A stretch of 62,947 bases of DNA from Chryseobacterium gleum (lineage in GTDB: Bacteria > Bacteroidota > Bacteroidia > Flavobacteriales_D > Sanyastnellaceae). Made by a program: the position numbers and the translations under genes. Where the stretch lies: NCBI GenBank assembly GCA_945881835.1, contig CAMCVP010000005.1, forward strand, positions 1-62,947. The letters run 5' to 3'. The notes under the pieces were generated by a model, which did no database searches, had not been told where the DNA came from, and saw only the letters and a list, made by a program, of their open reading frames with translations. The first letter of the stretch is position 1; each line of letters starts with the position of its first letter. Shown in pieces: positions 34,601-44,279 of this stretch.

Positions 34601-35319
34601 TAAAAATAATTGCCATTCATGGCTTTTTAGGAAACAATGAAATGTGGAAGGAATTACTCCCTTCCACATTTTCTTTTTATACGCCTCAATTGGCGGGACA
34701 TGGGAACAATTATTCTCTTCCAACTGCCTCAATAGAAGATTTCGCGCAACACATTCTTCAACAAATTGATCTGCAAGAATCGGATGAATTCATCTGGATT
34801 GGCCATTCCATGGGTGGCTACGTTGCTGCTCATTTAGCGAAAACATTTCCAGAGAAAACAAAAACACTCGCCTTTTTTCATTCAACCGCAGACGCAGATA
34901 GCGAATTGAAAAAACAAGACCGCCTTCGTGCTATTGAAGCCGCTGAAAAACACAAAGCATTATATGCTGCCAATCTCATCGACGGCTTGTTTCACAATGC
35001 AGATGCACACAGAATTGCCATTAACGAGCAACTCGAAAAGATTGAAGGCATGTCGGCCGAAAGCACTGTGCAAAGCCTTCGCGCTATGCGTGAACGAGCG
35101 TCTTCCATTCCATTTCTTCAATCAGCCCGTTTCCCAATTTATTATTTCGCAGGGGCGAACGATAAAGTGCTTTCATTGGAAAAAATGGAAGCCGAATGGA
35201 CCCTTCTTCCTTCAGCAAAAATTACCATTGTGCCTGAAATCGGACACATGGGTCACATCGAGAATATTCCTGCAGCAAAAAAATTTATTGAGGAAGTACT
35301 TTCCGAGTTTGTTTCGTAA
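34597..35319 (+). CDS. Alpha/beta hydrolase (soluble)
   Basis: The nucleophile is the serine of WIGHSMGGYVA, preceded by HGFLGNN (oxyanion region); the acid is likely the Asp of FAGANDKVLS and the histidine that of PEIGHMGHIE. No signal peptide is present, so it is a cytosolic enzyme. An ATG at 34597 overlaps the stop of the DUF2147 gene (ATGA), a better start than the upstream ones. Substrate unknown; MenH-, BioH- or esterase-like enzymes all share this pattern. Confidence 0.85.
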   Translation: MIKIIAIHGFLGNNEMWKELLPSTFSFYTPQLAGHGNNYSLPTASIEDFAQHILQQIDLQESDEFIWIGHSMGGYVAAHLAKTFPEKTKTLAFFHSTADADSELKKQDRLRAIEAAEKHKALYAANLIDGLFHNADAHRIAINEQLEKIEGMSAESTVQSLRAMRERASSIPFLQSARFPIYYFAGANDKVLSLEKMEAEWTLLPSAKITIVPEIGHMGHIENIPAAKKFIEEVLSEFVS

Positions 35320-35340
35320 ATTCACTACAAACTAACTTCT

Positions 35341-35348
35341 CAATTTTG
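35341..35348 (+). promoter_or_regulatory. -7-like box ending 4 bases before the SRAP ATG
   Basis: CAATTTTG is one mismatch from TAnnTTTG, then CACC and ATG. The end of the box, the spacer and the start codon (TTTGCACCATG) equal the hemL arrangement. Confidence 0.45.
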
Positions 35349-35352
35349 CACC

Positions 35353-36180
35353 ATGTGTGGACGTTACGCCGTAGTTTCTAAAATTGAAGAAATTCAAAAA
35401 GCCTTTCGCGCTGAAATAGGCAAGGGAGTTGTGTTTAAACCCCAAGCCAATATTGGTGCTGGAAAGCAAGGGCTTATTATTACCCAAGAAAACAAATCTG
35501 AAATCCGAAATTCTACATTCGGATTTACACCTGCTTGGGCCGATAAACCGAAGTATGTTTTGAACGCGCGAGCAGAGGGCGATCACAACAAAGACAACTC
35601 TTTCTTTTTTTCCGGTTCGAAGGGAATTCTCGAAAAACCCTTCTTTCGACTTCCTATTCGAAGAAAGCGATGCTTGGTGATTGCGGATGCGTTTTACGAA
35701 GGCCCCGAACGTGGCGGATTGTCTTATCCGCATTGCGTCTTCCTTTCAACCGGAAGAATGCCATTTGCTTTTGCCGGAGTATACGACGAATGGAGAAATC
35801 CTTCAACGCAAGAAACATTGCACTCCTATGCGATAGTGACAACAGCCGCACCTCCGGGTGTGCTTCAACAAATTGGACATCCACGTTGTCCGCTAATCCT
35901 ATCCAAACAACAAGAAGAATTGTGGCTCGATCCGCATGCGCATCTTGCCGACATTACTTCCATTCTTCAGCCTGTCGTAGATCTAGAACTCAACGCTTAT
36001 CCGGTAAGCACAGATATTAAAAGCATTCAAGCGGAAGGAAGCGATTTATTGAAACCAACCGGAGACGCGCTGCTTCCAGAAACATCGTTCATTCTTCATC
36101 AACATATTGAGTTGTTTGGAATGGGAGAATCCCGCGCAAAAAAAAGAAGAGATAACGAAGGTCCTACCCTTTTCGATTAA
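35353..36180 (+). CDS. SOS response-associated peptidase/HMCES-like protein (SRAP, YedK type)
   Basis: This protein binds abasic sites in single-stranded DNA and makes a protective thiazolidine crosslink through its N-terminal cysteine. After removal of Met, C2 of MCGRY would be the crosslinking residue; N71 and R73 (LNARAEG), E116 (FYEG in place of the usual FYEW) and H176 (IGHPRCP) complete the site. At 275 residues it is normal. It lies 2 bases before a DnaE-like polymerase gene and should be cotranscribed, which points to a damage-tolerance role for the pair. No LexA box was recognised. Confidence 0.92.
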   Translation: MCGRYAVVSKIEEIQKAFRAEIGKGVVFKPQANIGAGKQGLIITQENKSEIRNSTFGFTPAWADKPKYVLNARAEGDHNKDNSFFFSGSKGILEKPFFRLPIRRKRCLVIADAFYEGPERGGLSYPHCVFLSTGRMPFAFAGVYDEWRNPSTQETLHSYAIVTTAAPPGVLQQIGHPRCPLILSKQQEELWLDPHAHLADITSILQPVVDLELNAYPVSTDIKSIQAEGSDLLKPTGDALLPETSFILHQHIELFGMGESRAKKRRDNEGPTLFD

Positions 36181-36182
36181 CC

Positions 36183-39131
36183 GTGCTTAACTCACATTCG
36201 TATTACAGTTTACGCTACGGAATATTAACCGTAGAAAATGTTATTGAATTCGCTGTACAAAACGAATCGGAAGTTGTTGCACTGACGGAAATAAATTCGA
36301 CCACAACGCTTCACGATTTTCTTCGACTTTCGAAAAAGAATAACATACGCCCGCTCTGGGGCATTGATTTCCGTAACGGTGCAAAACAATTGTTCGTCGC
36401 CTATGCTCGGAACACTGCCGGAGTAAATGAACTTGCTACGTTCCTTTCGCAACATCTTCATGAAAAAAAAGATTTCGAAATACGCGCCCCACAATGGAAG
36501 CATTGCGTGACGATATATCCGTTTGAAAATTTCAAAAAGAATTCATTCGATTTGAATGAAGAAGAATACCTCGGTGTTACTTCAGCCGATCTTCCCATCT
36601 TCGAACGAAGTGAATGGAAATCGCAACGCGAAAAAGTACTCGCCTTTCAGACTTCAACTTTTCAATCGCAGCGACACTTCAACATGCATCAATTGTTGCG
36701 ATGCATAGAAAATAATATTTTGCTAAGCAGACTTCAACCTACAGATCAAGGAAAGCGAAAAGATGTTTTTCTTTCGGAAAAAGAACTTCAATCGGAATTC
36801 GAAGGAGCACCCGATTTGCTTGATAAATCAAAGGCTTTCGCACAACAATGGTCTTGGAACGAAGAGGTGAATCACGCTGTTTCTAAAAATCAAAACACCT
36901 TTACGGGTAGCCTAGAAGAAGATATGATTCTGCTTCGTCAGCTCACACAGGAAGGTCTTGCCTATCGCTACGGAAACGAACCGAACAATCATTCGGTTAT
37001 TGAAGAACGTATTCAAAAAGAACTCGAAATTATTGAACAGAAAAATTTCGTTTCATACTTTTTAATAAACTGGGACATTACGCAATTCGCAAGAGATCGC
37101 GGATACTACTACGTAGGACGTGGAAGCGGTGCGAACAGCGTCATTGCATACCTGCTTCGCATTACAGATGTAGACCCCATTGAACTGGATTTGTATTTCG
37201 AACGGTTCATTAATTTATACCGACAAAACCCTCCGGATTTCGACATTGATTTTTCGTGGACCGACCGAGAAGAAATTACGGAATACATTTTCGAACGCTT
37301 TCAGAATGTTGCGCTGCTTGGCGCTTACAACACGTTTCAATACAAAGCCGTGGTTCGTGAATTGGGAAAAGTATTCGGACTTCCCGTTGAAGAAATTGAA
37401 TTGTTAAGCAGCGGGAAATTCAATCCGAATGCGCTCGACAAGAACCAGCAGAACGTCATGCGCTACGCTTCGTTCCTGCAAGATTTTCCGAATAGCTTAA
37501 GCATTCATTCGTGTGGAATTCTCATTTCGAATGAACCCATTCACAATTACACCGCAACTTTTCTTCCGCCCAAAGGACACCCGACGGTTATGTTCGACAT
37601 GGTTGTGGCGGAAGACATTGGGCTTCACAAATTCGACATTCTTTCACAACGCGGTTTAGCGAAAATCAAAGAAGCGGTTCAGTTAGTGAAAGAAAGATAT
37701 CCCCTTCGCGAAATCGATTTGCATCAGGTTGCTCCACTCAAGCAAGACGAGCGCATCAAAGATTTGCTTCGCAACGCAAAAGCCATCGGATGCTTCTATG
37801 TTGAATCTCCCGCTATGCGCATGCTGCTCACGAAACTTCAAGTAGACGATTACTTAGGATTGGTCGCAGCAAGTTCGGTCATTCGTCCGGGTGTGAGCAG
37901 CAGCGGCATGATGAAAGAATTCATTCATCGCCATCGCGATCCGAAAGCCCGCGAACGCGCGCATCCGCAACTGCTCGCGATAATGCCTGAAACTTACGGC
38001 GTCATGGTTTATCAAGAAGACGTTATTAAAGTTGGTCACTACTTCGGCGGACTCACCTTGGCTGAAGCCGATGTGTTGCGCAGAGGAATGAGTGGGAAGT
38101 TTCGTGGAAGAGAAGAGTTTGAACGAACCAAAGAATCGTTTTTCGAAAAAGCAATTTCGAAAGGAAATGCATTCAGCGACGTTGCAGAAATTTGGAGACA
38201 GGTGGAAAGCTTCGCTGGGTATGCTTTTGCGAAAGGACACAGCGCGAGCTATGCCGTTGAAAGTTATCAGAGCTTGTTTCTGAAGGCCTACTACCCCATT
38301 GAATACATGACGGCTACGCTGAATCATTTCGGTGGATTTTACGACACCGAAATTTATGTGCTCGAAGCCATGAAGCACGGTGCAAAAATTTCTGCGCCTT
38401 GCATTTGGGAAAGCGATGCAACGTGCGTCTTGCATGGCAAAGAAATTATTCTTGGATTCGGATTAGTAAAAAGTTTAGAGACAAACACCATCATTCGCAT
38501 ACTTAAGCTTCGTCAAAACGAAGGCATTCGAAGCATTGCGCAACTCATGGATCAAGCGCATGTTTCGGTTGAACAAATGAGTCTGCTCATTCGTATTGGT
38601 GCGTGTCGAAAATTCAATAAGCCTAAAAAAGATTTGTTGTGGGAAACACACTTCCACGGCAATCCAGATAAATCGGAGATGGGACCCTCGCTCTTCGAAG
38701 AACCGGAAAAGAATTTAACCCTTCCGAAATTTCAAGACGATTGGTTGGAAAGTGCTTTCGACGAAATGGAGCTCATTGGTTTTCCATTGTGTTCGCCCTT
38801 TGAATTGGCATCTGAAGAACTAACAGTTACTGAAGTAGCAGCGCAACTTCCCTTCCACATAAACAAAAAAATTTCCGCAGTAGGATATCTTGTGAATGTG
38901 AAGAAGACGCGAACGAGTAAAGGAGAACTCATGGGATTCGGAACCTTCTTAGACAAAGACCTTCAGTTCTTCGACACCGTGCACTTTCCGAACAGCTCTT
39001 CCTTCGGAAACTTCAGAGGACGCGGTATTTACAAAATCACAGGAACCGTGCTGGAAGAGTTCGGAGCCTATTCCATTGAGTGTACAGAACTCGAGAAAAT
39101 CCCCTACAAAAAAGACCCGAGATACATTTAA
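36183..39131 (+). CDS. DnaE-like DNA polymerase III alpha homologue, degenerate PHP (error-prone type)
   Basis: This 982-residue C-family polymerase starts with GTG, two bases after the SRAP gene. The catalytic aspartates are intact: D354 and D356 (PDFDIDF) and D485 (HKFDILS). The PHP domain has lost metal ligands: N3-S-H5 in place of HxH, R11-Y12-G where an Asp is usual, and T35-E-I37 where TDH is usual. The clamp-binding site reads GPSLF, lacking the glutamine. An OB domain is present at the end. It is shorter than replicative DnaE (about 1160). It resembles the DnaE2/ImuC group in context but no ImuB or ImuA gene is nearby. The replicative copy should be elsewhere. Confidence 0.85.
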   Translation: MLNSHSYYSLRYGILTVENVIEFAVQNESEVVALTEINSTTTLHDFLRLSKKNNIRPLWGIDFRNGAKQLFVAYARNTAGVNELATFLSQHLHEKKDFEIRAPQWKHCVTIYPFENFKKNSFDLNEEEYLGVTSADLPIFERSEWKSQREKVLAFQTSTFQSQRHFNMHQLLRCIENNILLSRLQPTDQGKRKDVFLSEKELQSEFEGAPDLLDKSKAFAQQWSWNEEVNHAVSKNQNTFTGSLEEDMILLRQLTQEGLAYRYGNEPNNHSVIEERIQKELEIIEQKNFVSYFLINWDITQFARDRGYYYVGRGSGANSVIAYLLRITDVDPIELDLYFERFINLYRQNPPDFDIDFSWTDREEITEYIFERFQNVALLGAYNTFQYKAVVRELGKVFGLPVEEIELLSSGKFNPNALDKNQQNVMRYASFLQDFPNSLSIHSCGILISNEPIHNYTATFLPPKGHPTVMFDMVVAEDIGLHKFDILSQRGLAKIKEAVQLVKERYPLREIDLHQVAPLKQDERIKDLLRNAKAIGCFYVESPAMRMLLTKLQVDDYLGLVAASSVIRPGVSSSGMMKEFIHRHRDPKARERAHPQLLAIMPETYGVMVYQEDVIKVGHYFGGLTLAEADVLRRGMSGKFRGREEFERTKESFFEKAISKGNAFSDVAEIWRQVESFAGYAFAKGHSASYAVESYQSLFLKAYYPIEYMTATLNHFGGFYDTEIYVLEAMKHGAKISAPCIWESDATCVLHGKEIILGFGLVKSLETNTIIRILKLRQNEGIRSIAQLMDQAHVSVEQMSLLIRIGACRKFNKPKKDLLWETHFHGNPDKSEMGPSLFEEPEKNLTLPKFQDDWLESAFDEMELIGFPLCSPFELASEELTVTEVAAQLPFHINKKISAVGYLVNVKKTRTSKGELMGFGTFLDKDLQFFDTVHFPNSSSFGNFRGRGIYKITGTVLEEFGAYSIECTELEKIPYKKDPRYI

Positions 39132-39201
39132 AGAACTTCTATCAACCACAACATCTGAATAACTCCACCTTGCCATGAAAAAATTCTCGGGCAATTCTTT
39201 T

Positions 39202-39209
39202 CAAATTTG
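39202..39209 (+). promoter_or_regulatory. -7-like box of exbB
   Basis: CAAATTTG is one mismatch from TAnnTTTG, 33 bases before the exbB ATG, in the 111-base gap after the polymerase gene. The gap otherwise shows no clear terminator. Confidence 0.35.
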
Positions 39210-39242
39210 AACGTTACAATAAACACACAGATTCGAAAAATT

Positions 39243-39911
39243 ATGGAGTCAGCTATTTTATTTCTTCAAGCACCTGCTGCTGCAAGTTCTGAAAAACTAT
39301 CAATCACAGATTTAGTTCTAAAAGGTTGGTACATCTACATTCCGCTTTTAATCATGAGCGTGATCACCATTTACATCTTCGTTGAAAGGTGGTTAACTGT
39401 TGCGAAAGCAAACAAGGAAGAATCGAACTTCATGACGAACATTAAGCAATACATCAACCAAGGGAAATTAGATGCTGCAAAAAATCTTTGTGTAACAACC
39501 AACACTCCTGTTGCACGTATGATTGGAAAAGGAATTGCGCGCATTGGCAAACCGCTTGAAGACATTAAGAGCGCAGTTGAGAATTCTGGAAAACTAGAAA
39601 TTTCTAATTTGGAAAAGAACACTTCCATCTTAGCAATCATTGCTTCTATTGCACCGATGTTCGGATTCTTAGGAACAGTTATCGGAGTAATTACCATCTT
39701 CCACGACATCTCGAATGTGGGTAAGATTGAAATCGGAGTCGTTTCTCAAGGTCTTTACATTAAAATGATTTCCTCTGCTGCCGGATTGGTTGTGGGTATG
39801 TTGGCTTACGTTGCATACAACACCTTGGTAACGCGCATTGGAAGATTGGTGAATACCATGGAATCTCACGCTGTAGAGTTTGTAGACATTCTTGACGAAC
39901 CCATGAACTAA
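39243..39911 (+). CDS. exbB: ExbB/TolQ/MotA family proton channel subunit
   Basis: This inner-membrane protein has three helices (about residues 23-45, 118-140 and 158-182). The SNLEKNTSILAIIASIAPMFGFLGTVIGVI stretch, read in parts, carries the TVxG loop of the proton path, and MISSAAGLVVGMLAYVAYN is the third helix. It works with ExbD and TonB to energise outer-membrane receptors from the proton gradient. The ATG at 39243 is chosen because it gives the usual N-terminus. The following genes are exbD, tonB and folC. It could also be a TolQ, but the tonB neighbour favours ExbB. Confidence 0.92.
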   Translation: MESAILFLQAPAAASSEKLSITDLVLKGWYIYIPLLIMSVITIYIFVERWLTVAKANKEESNFMTNIKQYINQGKLDAAKNLCVTTNTPVARMIGKGIARIGKPLEDIKSAVENSGKLEISNLEKNTSILAIIASIAPMFGFLGTVIGVITIFHDISNVGKIEIGVVSQGLYIKMISSAAGLVVGMLAYVAYNTLVTRIGRLVNTMESHAVEFVDILDEPMN

Positions 39912-39912
39912 T

Positions 39913-39918
39913 AGGAGG
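39913..39918 (+). promoter_or_regulatory. Perfect Shine-Dalgarno AGGAGG before exbD
   Basis: AGGAGG stands four bases (CACC) before the exbD ATG at 39923. Strong Shine-Dalgarno sequences are rare in this phylum and in this window, and the spacing is short. Confidence 0.55.
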
Positions 39919-39922
39919 CACC

Positions 39923-40321
39923 ATGAACTTCGGAAGAAAACACAAAGTACACATTGAGTCTGGCATGTCCACTCTCTCTGACATCATCTTCATGCTGCTT
40001 ATCTTTTTCATTATCGCGAGCGCCGGTGCTGTGCAAGAATTGTCTGCACAAATCGACAAGCCTCAAGCGGGAAATGGAAAAGAGAATCCAGCAGGAATTT
40101 CTGTAACCATTACAAAAGATTTGGCATATAGTCTAAACGGCAGTCCGTCTGAAAAAACAATCATCCTTGATCAGCTTCAAGAACAATTAAATGCTTCTGA
40201 AGACAAGCGTGTATTATTGCGCGTTGACCGTTCTGTTCCTACTGGAGAAACCATTGAAATATTTTCGGCCATTCAAGGCATCGGAGGAACACCGTTTATT
40301 GCAACTGAAAAAGCAAACTAA
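39923..40321 (+). CDS. exbD: ExbD/TolR family biopolymer transport protein
   Basis: It has one N-terminal helix (about residues 14-32: LSDIIFMLLIFFIIASAG) with the conserved Asp in MSTLSDIIFML that takes part in proton transfer, and a periplasmic domain of about 100 residues with TITKDLAYSLNG and VLLRVDRSV. Length of 132 is normal. It shares one base with the tonB start (TAATG) and is 11 bases after exbB. A perfect AGGAGG precedes it. Only one ExbD is present, whereas some relatives carry two. Confidence 0.93.
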   Translation: MNFGRKHKVHIESGMSTLSDIIFMLLIFFIIASAGAVQELSAQIDKPQAGNGKENPAGISVTITKDLAYSLNGSPSEKTIILDQLQEQLNASEDKRVLLRVDRSVPTGETIEIFSAIQGIGGTPFIATEKAN

Positions 40322-41115
40322 TGACCCAAGAAAAGAAAAATAAAATAATTGGAGCTGCAACAAGCGGAGGAGTTCACTTGCTTATTCTGCTCGTTGTTTT
40401 TCTTTTGCTTGCCTCTTCTCCCCCAATTGAATTAATAAAAGAGGAAGAACCCGGCGGTGGTGGTGGTGGAAATCCAATTGGTGAAGGAGAAGGTTCAGCA
40501 GAGGGAGAAGTTGGAGGGGCAATAGTGCCTGTTGAAATTGCTTTCGCGCCCATGCCTGAAAGTTACGTGGGTGCAGATATTTCCGCTCCTACCATCTCTG
40601 AAAGTAAGACTCCAGTTGAAAATCAGACCAAACCTTCAACCGACCACACACAAACCGCACAAACCAATCCGCAACCGTCTGCATTAGACAACATGCTAAA
40701 TCAATTGAACGGTGGTGGTGGAAGCGACGCTAGTACTGGCGGTGGAGATGGTGGCACCGGCGGTGGCACCGGCGGAGGAGATGGTGGTGGAAACGGACCA
40801 GGATCAGGTAAATTCACCGGTACTGGTTTTGGAAATGGAACAAGTTGGTCACTGAAAGGACGAGGTAGTCTCGCTGGTCCGAGTACAAGCAAGAAACCAA
40901 CACAAAGTGGAACTGTTGTGGTAAACATTACGGTAGACAAAAATGGAAATGTCACCAGCGCTAGTGTAAATCAAAAGGCAAGTAAGATACCTGCTCAAGA
41001 TTACGGGTTGAATACTTCACTAGCTCTTGAAGCTGCTAAACGATGTAAATTCACTGTTTCTCCAAACAATTTACCTCAAACCGGAACGATAACAATTGTT
41101 TTAGACGTCAAGTAA
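40321..41115 (+). CDS. tonB: TonB-like energy transducer with Gly-rich linker
   Basis: One N-terminal helix (about residues 13-36) anchors it in the inner membrane. The periplasmic linker is Gly/Ser/Asp-rich, with many GGG units near residues 128-165, instead of the Pro/Lys-rich linker of classical TonB. A C-terminal TonB-like domain follows (about 190-264; VVVNITVDKNGNVTSASV), which would touch the TonB box of outer-membrane receptors. It begins on the last base of exbD. Glycine-rich linkers occur in this phylum. No TonB-dependent receptor gene is in the window. Confidence 0.85.
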   Translation: MTQEKKNKIIGAATSGGVHLLILLVVFLLLASSPPIELIKEEEPGGGGGGNPIGEGEGSAEGEVGGAIVPVEIAFAPMPESYVGADISAPTISESKTPVENQTKPSTDHTQTAQTNPQPSALDNMLNQLNGGGGSDASTGGGDGGTGGGTGGGDGGGNGPGSGKFTGTGFGNGTSWSLKGRGSLAGPSTSKKPTQSGTVVVNITVDKNGNVTSASVNQKASKIPAQDYGLNTSLALEAAKRCKFTVSPNNLPQTGTITIVLDVK

Positions 41116-41119
41116 TCTC

Positions 41120-42343
41120 GTGACTTACGACGAAGCCGTAGCATATCTTTTTTCGCAGCTGCCTATGTTTCATCGCATAGGCGCTGCTGCTTACAAACCC
41201 GACATTGGCAACATCTCGCAGCTTTGTCAAGCACTCGGAAATCCGCATTTGAAATTTCCAGTCGTGCACATCGCAGGCTCAAACGGAAAAGGATCCACTT
41301 CTCACCTCACTGCATCCGTTTTAATGGAAGCAGGATACAAGGTTGGACTCTTCACATCTCCTCATCTCAAAGACTACCGAGAACGCATTCGCGTGAACGG
41401 AAAAAAAATTGACCCTTCCTTCGTTGCGAACTTCGTAGAACAATCGAAAGAATCGTGGAAAAGCATTGAGCCTTCCTTCTTCGAAATTACCACTGCCCTC
41501 GCCTTCCATTACTTCGCGCAGGAGCAGGTAGACATCGCAGTCATTGAAGTAGGCATGGGTGGAAGACTCGACAGCACGAACATAGTTCAACCCGTCGTGA
41601 CAGCCATTACATCCATCAGTCTCGATCATACTCAGTTTCTTGGAGGTACACTCGAACTAATTGCGAAAGAAAAAGCAGGTATCATCAAAGAAAATATTCC
41701 AGTTGTTATAGGTGAAATTCCATCGGGAGCGCGACAAGAAATTATTGAAATAGCGAAACTGAAAAACGCACCGCTAACAATCAGCGCTTCCCTTCTTCCA
41801 CCAAAATCTGCGCTCGAAGGAAGCTATCAACTTTTCAATGAAAAAACTTCCTTCGGAATTCTACTTCAACTTCAAAAATTGAATTGGAACATTTCGAATG
41901 AAAATATAACTGAAGGATTTCTTCGCGTGGTTGAAAACACGCATCTGATGGGACGTTGGCAGGTTCTTGCAACAGAACCACTAACAGTAGCAGAAGTAGC
42001 GCACAACGAAGAAGGAATTACTTTTTTGGTTGAAAAACTAAAAACACTTTCCTTCCATAAACTTCACATGGTAATTGGAATGGTGAACGACAAAGACCAT
42101 TCACAAGTTCTTTCGCTTCTTCCGAAAGAAGCGGAATACTATTTCGTTCAAGCCGACATTCCTCGCGCTCTTCCAAAGGAAGAGCTTCAAGCAAAGGCTT
42201 TAGATTTTATGTTGAAGGGAAATTGCTACCCGAATGTTCATTCGGGTGTAGGAGCTGCGAATGCAGCTGCATCGAAAGACGATTTAATTGTAGTCACCGG
42301 CTCAATTTTCACCGTGGCTGAAATACTTCCGGAAGAAGATTAA
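41120..42343 (+). CDS. folC: Bifunctional dihydrofolate/folylpolyglutamate synthase
   Basis: This ATP-dependent ligase adds glutamate to dihydropteroate and folates. The P-loop GSNGKGST is at residues 53-60; the [18 protein letters not shown] and [12 protein letters not shown] segments follow, and the HNEEG-type segment comes near residue 295. Start is GTG, 4 bases after tonB. Length of 407 is normal. It is the last gene of exbB-exbD-tonB-folC. Its stop shares a TTAA with convergent queG. Confidence 0.96.
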   Translation: MTYDEAVAYLFSQLPMFHRIGAAAYKPDIGNISQLCQALGNPHLKFPVVHIAGSNGKGSTSHLTASVLMEAGYKVGLFTSPHLKDYRERIRVNGKKIDPSFVANFVEQSKESWKSIEPSFFEITTALAFHYFAQEQVDIAVIEVGMGGRLDSTNIVQPVVTAITSISLDHTQFLGGTLELIAKEKAGIIKENIPVVIGEIPSGARQEIIEIAKLKNAPLTISASLLPPKSALEGSYQLFNEKTSFGILLQLQKLNWNISNENITEGFLRVVENTHLMGRWQVLATEPLTVAEVAHNEEGITFLVEKLKTLSFHKLHMVIGMVNDKDHSQVLSLLPKEAEYYFVQADIPRALPKEELQAKALDFMLKGNCYPNVHSGVGAANAAASKDDLIVVTGSIFTVAEILPEED

Positions 42344-43254
42344 TCTGCGATAGTCGATTGAATGTGCGCTAAGCCAGCACGCATGAGCGGTGTCTTCCCG
42401 AATACTGCTTGAAACGTTTCTGCCGTCATTTCTTTCCAATCGTTTTTGGAAAGATTCAAGCGCTCAGACCCTGCAAAAAAACGAGGCTCGCTGTGTTGAA
42501 TAGAGAAACGATTCCACGGGCAAACATCTTGGCAGACATCGCATCCAAACGCCCAGCCATCAAGCTTTTCCTTCCACTCACTTGGAACATTCTCTTTCAA
42601 TTCAATGGTGAAATAAGAGATGCATTTACTTCCATCTACAACACGATCACCCACAATGGCACCGGTCGGACAAGCATCAATACACGCTGTGCATGTTCCG
42701 CAATGATCTGTTACAATGCCGTCAGCATCTAAATTCAAATCGAGAATTAATTCTGCTAAAAAGAAGAAAGAGCCTTTCTGTTTTGAAATCAAATTGCTAT
42801 TCTTTCCAACCCATCCCAATCCAGATTTCGCGGCCCACGCTTTCTCTAGCACAGGAGCACTGTCCACGAAAACCCTTCCATTTACATCCCCTATTCGCTC
42901 GCGAATAAGATCCACAAACTGAAACAATTTGTCTTTCACCACAACATGGTAATCCTCTCCCCAAGCGTATTTTGAAATCTTAGGAAGATCTGAAGATTGA
43001 ACTTCTTTCGGATAGTAATTGAACATAAGAGATACAACGCTCTTTGCACCAGGAACAAGTAATGTCGCATCAAGGCGTTTATCGAAGTGACCTTCCATGT
43101 AACGCATTTCTCCGTGCATGCTTTGCTTTAGCCACTGTTCTAGTCGCGGAGCTTCTTCCTCCAAAAATTCAGCCTTCGAAATCCCACAATGTGCAAAGCC
43201 CAATTGACTTGCAATTTCTTTGACTATTCGCGTATGTTCAGACTGGTTCAACAC
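42340..43254 (-). CDS. queG: Epoxyqueuosine reductase
   Basis: This cobalamin- and Fe-S-dependent enzyme does the last step of queuosine tRNA modification. Two 4Fe-4S motifs are complete: [12 protein letters not shown] and [11 protein letters not shown]. The N-terminal cobalamin-binding part begins [25 protein letters not shown], read in parts, and [12 protein letters not shown] contains catalytic residues. Length of 304 is normal. It overlaps ruvB by one base and ends in a TTAA shared with folC. Confidence 0.94.
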   Translation of the reverse strand: MLNQSEHTRIVKEIASQLGFAHCGISKAEFLEEEAPRLEQWLKQSMHGEMRYMEGHFDKRLDATLLVPGAKSVVSLMFNYYPKEVQSSDLPKISKYAWGEDYHVVVKDKLFQFVDLIRERIGDVNGRVFVDSAPVLEKAWAAKSGLGWVGKNSNLISKQKGSFFFLAELILDLNLDADGIVTDHCGTCTACIDACPTGAIVGDRVVDGSKCISYFTIELKENVPSEWKEKLDGWAFGCDVCQDVCPWNRFSIQHSEPRFFAGSERLNLSKNDWKEMTAETFQAVFGKTPLMRAGLAHIQSTIAD

Positions 43255-44273
43255 TAAAACAACTCCCCTGGCTTGTTGCGAATTTTCCCTAGATGCTTGT
43301 AGGTAAGATCAGTCAACTGTCTTCCACGCGGCGTTCGCGTAAGGAACCCTTCTTGAATTAAGAACGGCTCGTATACTTCCTCAATCGTTCCAGCATCTTC
43401 TCCAACTGCTGTCGCAACAGTTGTTAATCCAACTGGCCCTCCATTGAACTTATTCATAATGGTCATGAGGATTTTGTTGTCCATTTCATCGAGACCCAAC
43501 GTGTCTACATTCAGGGCATTCAATGCCATTTGAGTGATGTTTATTTCAATGGTTCCATCGCCTTTAATCTGAGCGAAATCTCTAACACGACGAAGTAACG
43601 CATTCGCAATACGAGGCGTACCGCGACTTCTACGTGCTATTTCATAAGCCGCATCTGGTGTAATTGGAATTTTCAAAATAGCAGAGCTACGCTCTACAAT
43701 GTCTGTTAATGTCTTCGAATCGTAATAAGAAAGTCTCGCGTTAATTCCGAAACGTGCGCGCAATGGAGCGGTCAGCAATCCACTTCGAGTGGTGGCTCCA
43801 ACAAGCGTAAACGGATTCAAATTAATTTGAACCGAACGTGCATTCGGTCCTGTATCAATTACTAAGTCTATGCAAAAATCTTCCATAGCGCTGTAGAGAT
43901 ATTCTTCTACAACAGGACTAAGTCGGTGAATTTCATCAATGAATAAAACGTCGTTCGCCTCTAGGTTGGTGAGCAATCCTGCTAAATCGGCAGGCTTGTC
44001 TAACACAGGACCAGAGGTCGTCTTAATACCCACTCCCATCTCCAAGGAAACAATGTAGGCCAAGGTAGTTTTCCCCAAACCCGGAGGTCCGTGAAGCAAC
44101 ACGTGATCCAATGACTCACCGCGCAACTTAGCCGCTTGAACGAAAATCTGAAGGTTCTCCAGCACTTGTCTCTGCCCTGTAAAATCTTCAAACGATTTGG
44201 GTCTCAAGACACGCTCTAAATCTTTATCGGTTGTTCCTTCCGCCTCGTCTCTTATATCGAAATCTTCACTCAT
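43254..44273 (-). CDS. ruvB: Holliday junction branch migration helicase RuvB
   Basis: This AAA+ motor drives branch migration of Holliday junctions with RuvA. The P-loop is [12 protein letters not shown] near residue 62; Walker B is [12 protein letters not shown]; sensor 1 is [10 protein letters not shown] and the arginine finger follows. A winged-helix domain ends the protein ([10 protein letters not shown]). Length of 339 is normal. It is followed directly by queG with a one-base overlap and preceded by a small beta-rich exported-protein gene. ruvA and ruvC are not in the window. Confidence 0.98.
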   Translation of the reverse strand: MSEDFDIRDEAEGTTDKDLERVLRPKSFEDFTGQRQVLENLQIFVQAAKLRGESLDHVLLHGPPGLGKTTLAYIVSLEMGVGIKTTSGPVLDKPADLAGLLTNLEANDVLFIDEIHRLSPVVEEYLYSAMEDFCIDLVIDTGPNARSVQINLNPFTLVGATTRSGLLTAPLRARFGINARLSYYDSKTLTDIVERSSAILKIPITPDAAYEIARRSRGTPRIANALLRRVRDFAQIKGDGTIEINITQMALNALNVDTLGLDEMDNKILMTIMNKFNGGPVGLTTVATAVGEDAGTIEEVYEPFLIQEGFLTRTPRGRQLTDLTYKHLGKIRNKPGELF

Positions 44274-44279
44274 AAAATT

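Noticed and set aside
37854-38435. Open frame of 193 codons antisense to the DnaE-like gene
   Set aside because: The composition has no domain sense and the opposite strand encodes conserved polymerase motifs. It is a shadow frame.
36183-39131. Reading the polymerase as the replicative DNA polymerase III alpha subunit
   Set aside because: It is shorter than usual, lacks PHP metal ligands and the glutamine of the clamp motif, and is paired with SRAP. A secondary polymerase is more likely, though only a genome search can settle it.
40440-40860. Repetitive GGTGG-rich DNA that might be a repeat array
   Set aside because: The repeats are in frame and encode the glycine linker of the TonB-like protein; units are irregular and there are no spacers, so it is not a CRISPR or satellite.
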